64,000 nucleotides of DNA from assembly GCA_030248065.1 (NCBI GenBank), contig JASAMV010006795.1:50035-114034 (forward strand). The letters are read 5' to 3'. This stretch comes from Rhynchonema sp. JSB1_4. Taxonomy: Eukaryota > Nematoda > Chromadorea > Monhysterida > Xyalidae. Shown piece by piece: positions 59,401-64,000 of the stretch; the stretch's first letter is position 1; the number at the start of each line of letters is the position of its first letter. The notes beneath the pieces were generated by a model. It worked only from the letters and a program-made list of their open reading frames with translations, was not told the DNA's origin and did no database searches. Position numbers and translations under genes: made by a program.

Positions 59401-61911
59401 AGATCTCTTGTGCAAAGCACGTCCCAGTGAACTTTGTTCGGGTAAGGTGAGCATGAAAAAGAAGATGTCGCTACGCCGACCCCTTTTTGTTGGGCACTGT
59501 TGTCGTGCACAAGTGTCCGTTTCGATCAAGCTGGCCGGACACGGTCTTCCATCGCGCGTCGGACGTGTGATCACGACTCGTTGACGTTGCCGATTGCCCA
59601 CGCCGCACGACATCGAACACAACGACCACACCGACCAGCCAGATACATGGCAGTCGGTCGACGATAGTGAATCTGAGAAGTGATCAGCATTAGCAATCAA
59701 TCATGCATCACATTTCGAAGCTCTGCGCCCGCCCAATGTTTTAGTACGGAACTGCGAAGTGCGGCTGCGGTGATAGCGAATCAGGAAAACAATTTTCTAT
59801 GCACGACAGGAGTTTTCCATGTAAAGCCCCCGGGGCCTCTATTCAAAAAAGGCGGAAAATCGGCCTGAGTTTTGTTTCAAACATTTTGCCCAAATTGAGC
59901 TCCCGTAGGGAGGGGGTTCGGAGGGCACTATTCGGAGGGGCTGTTCATGGAAAACTAGTAACTTATGAGATCAAAATTTGGATTTGACTCGATGTGCAAT
60001 TTAACATCAAAGCCGCCCAACGCACAGTGTCTGTCATGCATATTGTATACCTTGGCACGGACAAGTCTGTGATTGGCTCTCCGTGTGACACATGTTGCCC
60101 AATCGTCCTATCATCCGACTTCGCATCAATGTGCCAACCGGACAGTTACAAGTCGACCACGTCGTCCACTCGCTCACTGGGCACACATCAGTGGCCGTGC
60201 TGGGTCGAGCTGTAAGGCTGCTTGACAGCTGTGTGTGTGTGAGCAACTGCAATCTATACTAACCAACATTGAAAATGTAGAAATGCCTAAAAAGTGTCTG
60301 AACTTGACTGACTGCGTGAACTTCCAATTGGGCGTGAGACGATGTTGGCTCACAATTTTAGCAACGTTCGTCGCCGATAATAGGTCAGCGGCTTTCCACT
60401 TTCCGGCTTTATGGACTGACCGGGAAATGCGCGCCGATTCGCCTTGAGGCCGCGAACCGGTTATTAAAAAATTTCACGTGGTGCTCGAGAGAAACTGCTG
60501 AGAAAAATTGTGGTTGCCGAAGTAAAGCAACAATATCTGGCAGCCCAATGGAGAAGGGACATACGTAAATGAACACCTGTCATCACCTTTTATGCATGGT
60601 TGCTGGTGACAAAACTTTGTCTCTCTCACATTGACGCATTGCATTCCATTCGCCCTCAGCGAGCCCGTTGTCTGACGTTGGCGAGCTTGTGTGCCAGTGC
60701 CACATGAGACTGAACACGAAGACCAACGGGACCACTGGCTGCAGTAGGATCGACTGGCTGCAACGCAACTCAAATGTAGCTGGACAAGAAGTGTGGTCAA
60801 ATGACACGCATCTCTCACTGACCACATCGATACAAGACTGCAATGCGTTGCACGTCCCTCTCACTCAACGTCTCGAACATTCCAATCTGCGCTCCATTTG
60901 TGTCGCGCGTCGGCGTCATCGTGTTGTAGGTCGGGTCGATCGCAAACGCGTCCAACGGGTAGTGCATTATGGACGCGTAGTCGTACGAGATGCCAAGGTC
61001 GGTCACGTTCAGCATTCCCACTCGGTCCATCTGACGGCGCACGCCCAGATCGGCCTGTTGTATCAAGGAGAGCAGCAAAGATGAGTCGTGAACCCGTCGA
61101 GAAAATCGAACCCCAAAACGCTGTGGAGACGCAACGTGAGACAAAAACTGTTGTCAAGCACCCTTCTTTGACTATTTGAGAACATCCAACTCGTCAGACT
61201 TTCCGAGCGTTCACAGCTGGGATGAGTGCATGATTGAGGCTCGGCTATATTGCCTGCACGTATATTGCCCACTTTGCAGCAACACTAACCGGAATGTTTG
61301 TGTAGTTGACGTTCAACCATTTATCCCTGTCCGGCCGCTGGTGTTCGTGCCAGAATCCAATGGCGTGCATCAATTCATGCACGATTCGTCCGAGCGCGTC
61401 ATCGTACCATCGGCCGTTAACTAGTATCGGTTTTGCGATACAGTAACCACCGAGACGCAGCTGTTGACGACGCTCGCGCGTGCGACGCCCGATATTGGAT
61501 TGACAGCTATACAGTAAGGAGCATCATCAGCATAACTTGACTCACTGAGTCGTTGTCTTGCTGAACTGTCGACGGGTTGACTTGGTGGCTTGAAGCGAAC
61601 AGGTGTATACGCAGGACTAACTGATAATAGGGCCATACGACAATATCGACACAATGACTGTCTTGTGGTACACACTCACGCATACGGAAACACGACTGAC
61701 TCTCGATGTGGCGCATCGCACGGCCGATTAGTTCGGTGATACGGTGTTGTTCGGCGCTGAAGACGAGCATGACACTGTTTTGGTATCAAGTCGATGTTCT
61801 GCTCTTGTTCGTGTTCACCTGTCCACGTGTCGCGTAAAGTTGATGTTGTAGGGCATGGTCCGGTTTGGCCATCTCGTCGCTGGGTTTCGCGTGGCGATGT
61901 CGCCATAGCTC
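56424..61911 (-). CDS. Astacin metalloprotease with three TSP1 repeats and kelch-like propeller, 5' exons missing
   Basis: Predicted secreted zinc protease. Minus-strand exons: 61911-61819, 61756-61622, 61506-61290, 61054-60823, 60757-60587, 60209-60051, 59672-59481, 59169-58990, 58774 to about 58676, 57960-57788, 57470-57308, unresolved, then 56732-56424. The mature astacin N-terminus is RWPNRTMPYNINF; the zinc site is HELMHAIGFWHEHQRPDRD; the Met-turn is SIMHYP. TSP1 repeats read WSRWSSCSVSCGTG, WTTWSTCNCPVG (missing the usual SxxCG spacing) and WSVWSLCSMSCGVG. The junctions from 60823 through to 59169 are all phase 1, supporting one transcript. The propeller part has WTGQTLWSFGTYTGG, NNVYVSGGKDC and VLIGGWTT, ending in a stop at 56424. 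The exon between 57308 and 56732 is not settled. Signal and propeptide exons upstream were not found. Confidence 0.75.
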
Positions 61912-63830
61912 CTGCAGTATATTGCCCATCACTTCATCGTTTGTTATTAAGAGCCTTCAGGCAACCCCTGCTGCAGCGCATGAGTGTTGAACAGTGTGAC
62001 TGACTAATGCCTGATAGAATATCCTCGAACGCCGATTGCGCGCAATCAGACGAAATGGAGTATGCTGGAAACTCAGTCACGTGCGTAAAGTAGACGTGTC
62101 ATACCACAAAATGGTAATTTATTGGCAAAATGGTAATGGCCGCGCGCAAGACATTTTTCGTAATGCATTCACCTTGTTGCATTTTCGAAAGAAACAATGA
62201 CGGAGCCAGCTGACACTGCCGGCACGCGCTTCGGAACACAACCCTATGGTGTCACTGTTGGCCACCACTTAACTACATGTATGTACATGAAAATACGGCG
62301 CTTGTCCTGAATGTTTGCATATAAGCTGATTTTCTTCTGATTTTCTTCCTGACAGTCAGATGAAAGGGAAAAATTGTGCGCGAGCACAAGATGAAAGCGA
62401 GCGACGCCGAAATTCGATTGTGCCACCAACCGTTCGTGGTCTGACAGTTCACCGAATCCGCGTTGCCATCCGGCAGTGATCGAAAGCAAATCCTCGGTCA
62501 AACGCACATTGTCGGAATCGAGCGCCAACTCTGTAATGCTGGTGAAATCAAAATGCTGGTCACCACGGCTGAATGGGCACATCAATGCGTAAAATCTGTC
62601 ATTTTTTTAATTTTGTGTTTTGAAAGAAAACGGATCTTGTTTCGTATTTCTTGCGAAGGTTTCGCAAGACAACGTAGAAAACTGAACTGTAACCTCGACT
62701 AATCACGATGCCAAATGAGTCAGATATGGCTATGAGTCCAGATACACAGGTACTACATAGTCTTCACATGTTTCTTTGCTTGACCATGCTCTGTTATGGC
62801 CTGCGTTATTGAACGCGGACCACAACATCGGTACCTGTCGCATCGACTCGTCAGAGTAGTGGGAGGCCTTTTTGTGAAACACTGAGTGCACTTGTCGGTC
62901 TGTTTCGCCGTGCTGTTGCAGACAGACTGAGGCACCAGGGCTCGTCAGTGCGAACGCTTCGAGCCAATTTGCCTCCAAAAAAGCCCCAGCCGGAGACCTT
63001 ATTGCAGGGCTGTAAACATTACTGCGTGGAAACTCATAAACAGGGCTCCGTCACACACTGGCTGGCCTCGTTTTCGTTTTCAGCGATCAAATGAGACTGA
63101 CCAAATTTGTTCTTCTGTGCATCCGCATAGCTCACTTGTCCAATCAGTACGTGGGTCATCAAAAGCGCCTTCATTTTCGTGGTGAACATGCTCAGGGCGT
63201 AAATGAAAGAAAGTTCGTTACATCATACGACAATTGTGTTGAAAACGTTTGTTTCTCGTTATAAGCGTTCAGACAAGTCGCAAACCTGTTTAGAATTACT
63301 GCACATCATTTTTGATTTTATGTTATTATTTTCAGCCTGTATTTTGAATAGCAGTTTTAAAAATTACTCACTTATATTTGCGGCAGAGCGAAAAACAACA
63401 AAAAAACAACCTCATCGGACGAGCAGCACATTTTGTTTATACTGCACCACATTGTATGTACCTTGAGCTGCAATTTGGTTTGGTTTGGTTGTTCTTGTGT
63501 TGTTTTTGTCTTTAATGTGTAAGGTTGCAAATTTCGAAATTTTGACACCAAAACCCGACACGCTCTTTCGTTTCGCTATCGACACTTACTTATCAGTTAT
63601 AATACCGCACTCATGGCAACCATCGCCAGTGGCGAGTGAAAGAAGTTTTTGGTTTTTTCCGATGAGGTCAATTCAATAACTGGTTCAATAAGATCAAGTT
63701 CAAATATACTGTATTTTATTTCTCATTCAACACACAACACGGGTTCAACAACACACAATAGCTCAAATTAGGATGTAGGTTAAATGAGTTGTCGCAAATC
63801 GACGCAATGTTGCCAAATATAAGTATTCTC
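61912..63830. other. Region upstream of the astacin gene, unresolved exons
   Basis: Minus-strand frames at about 62530-62440 (LALDSDNVRLTEDLL) and 62935-62755 (several cysteines) have acceptor-like sequences and may be propeptide or neighbouring-gene exons. I could not join them in phase to the astacin exon at 61911. 63000-63830 shows nothing I can support. Confidence 0.3.
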
Positions 63831-63996
63831 TGGCAATTCTTTTGGGAGAAACTTTTCAATCCCGTTGCCTGATCCGTAAAGCGCATCATGCGTGCACTGG
63901 CTACAGAGGTCACGTGACCGCTATAGCCAGTGCACGCATCATGCGCTCTACAGATCAGGCAACGCGATTGAAAAGTTTCTCCCAAAAGAATTGTCA
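63831..63996. mobile_element. 166-bp palindrome at window end
   Basis: Two arms of about 75 bp are close complements (outer ends TGGCAATTCTTTTGGGAG and CTCCCAAAAGAATTGTCA) around a short centre near 63913. It is probably a foldback MITE; the right flank is cut by the window, so its target site cannot be read. Confidence 0.78.
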
Positions 63997-64000
63997 GAAA

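Noticed and set aside
1..64000. Bacterial contamination or operon structure
   Set aside because: Introns with consistent phases, nematode receptor families and nematode telomere hexamers occur throughout; no bacterial gene was seen. No tRNA or rRNA gene was recognised either.

Overview
This window is nuclear DNA from a nematode. The evidence is spliced genes with GT-AG introns in matching phase, two nematode-type serpentine chemoreceptors, an astacin protease, a divergent ionotropic receptor of the nematode kind, and interstitial copies of the nematode telomere hexamer TTAGGC. The species was not identified. It is gene-sparse and heavily loaded with short non-autonomous DNA transposons, many sitting in introns. 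Exon joins below were read by eye and checked for codon phase; no alignment or gene finder was run.

Left part (1-12.8 kb): a 5'-cut fat-storage-inducing membrane protein gene (FITM, + strand); a type II membrane FkbM-type methyltransferase (- strand); a complete Srv-like 7TM receptor (- strand); and a tandem pair of paralogous small secreted proteins of an unrecognised family with a four-cysteine tail (- strand).

Transposon cluster (13.5-16.6 kb): a telomere-repeat-bearing MITE with a 9-bp target duplication, three hAT-type elements with perfect 8-bp target duplications, and two elements flanked by TA. The hAT-type elements share CAGTG-like ends, but each fills its subterminal regions with a different short word.

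Middle (16.9-28.6 kb): a long many-exon MMS22L-like replication-repair gene (+), carrying several insertions in its introns, followed by an ionotropic-receptor-like gene (+) with another hAT-type element in its intron.

Repeat-rich 29-36 kb: a large TA-flanked foldback, a satellite with a period of about 156 bp, a second FkbM-type methyltransferase gene (-), and a nested MITE-in-MITE inside its intron.

36-44 kb is mostly poor in recognisable genes, with a hypothetical single-pass protein, a possible broken glycosidase-like fragment, and a membrane gene with a cysteine-rich ectodomain and Ser/Lys-rich tail (+). At 44.2-48.7 kb is a secreted mucin-like protein with a C-terminal vWA domain, whose Ser/Thr-rich exon has been tandemly duplicated in 256-bp units.

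Right part: a second Srv-like receptor (51.0-53.5 kb, +), a 2.3-kb foldback element carrying further nested insertions (53.9-56.2 kb), and a minus-strand gene whose exons join, all in phase, into astacin protease + three thrombospondin type 1 repeats + a kelch-like propeller (56.4-61.9 kb). The window ends in a palindrome of about 166 bp.
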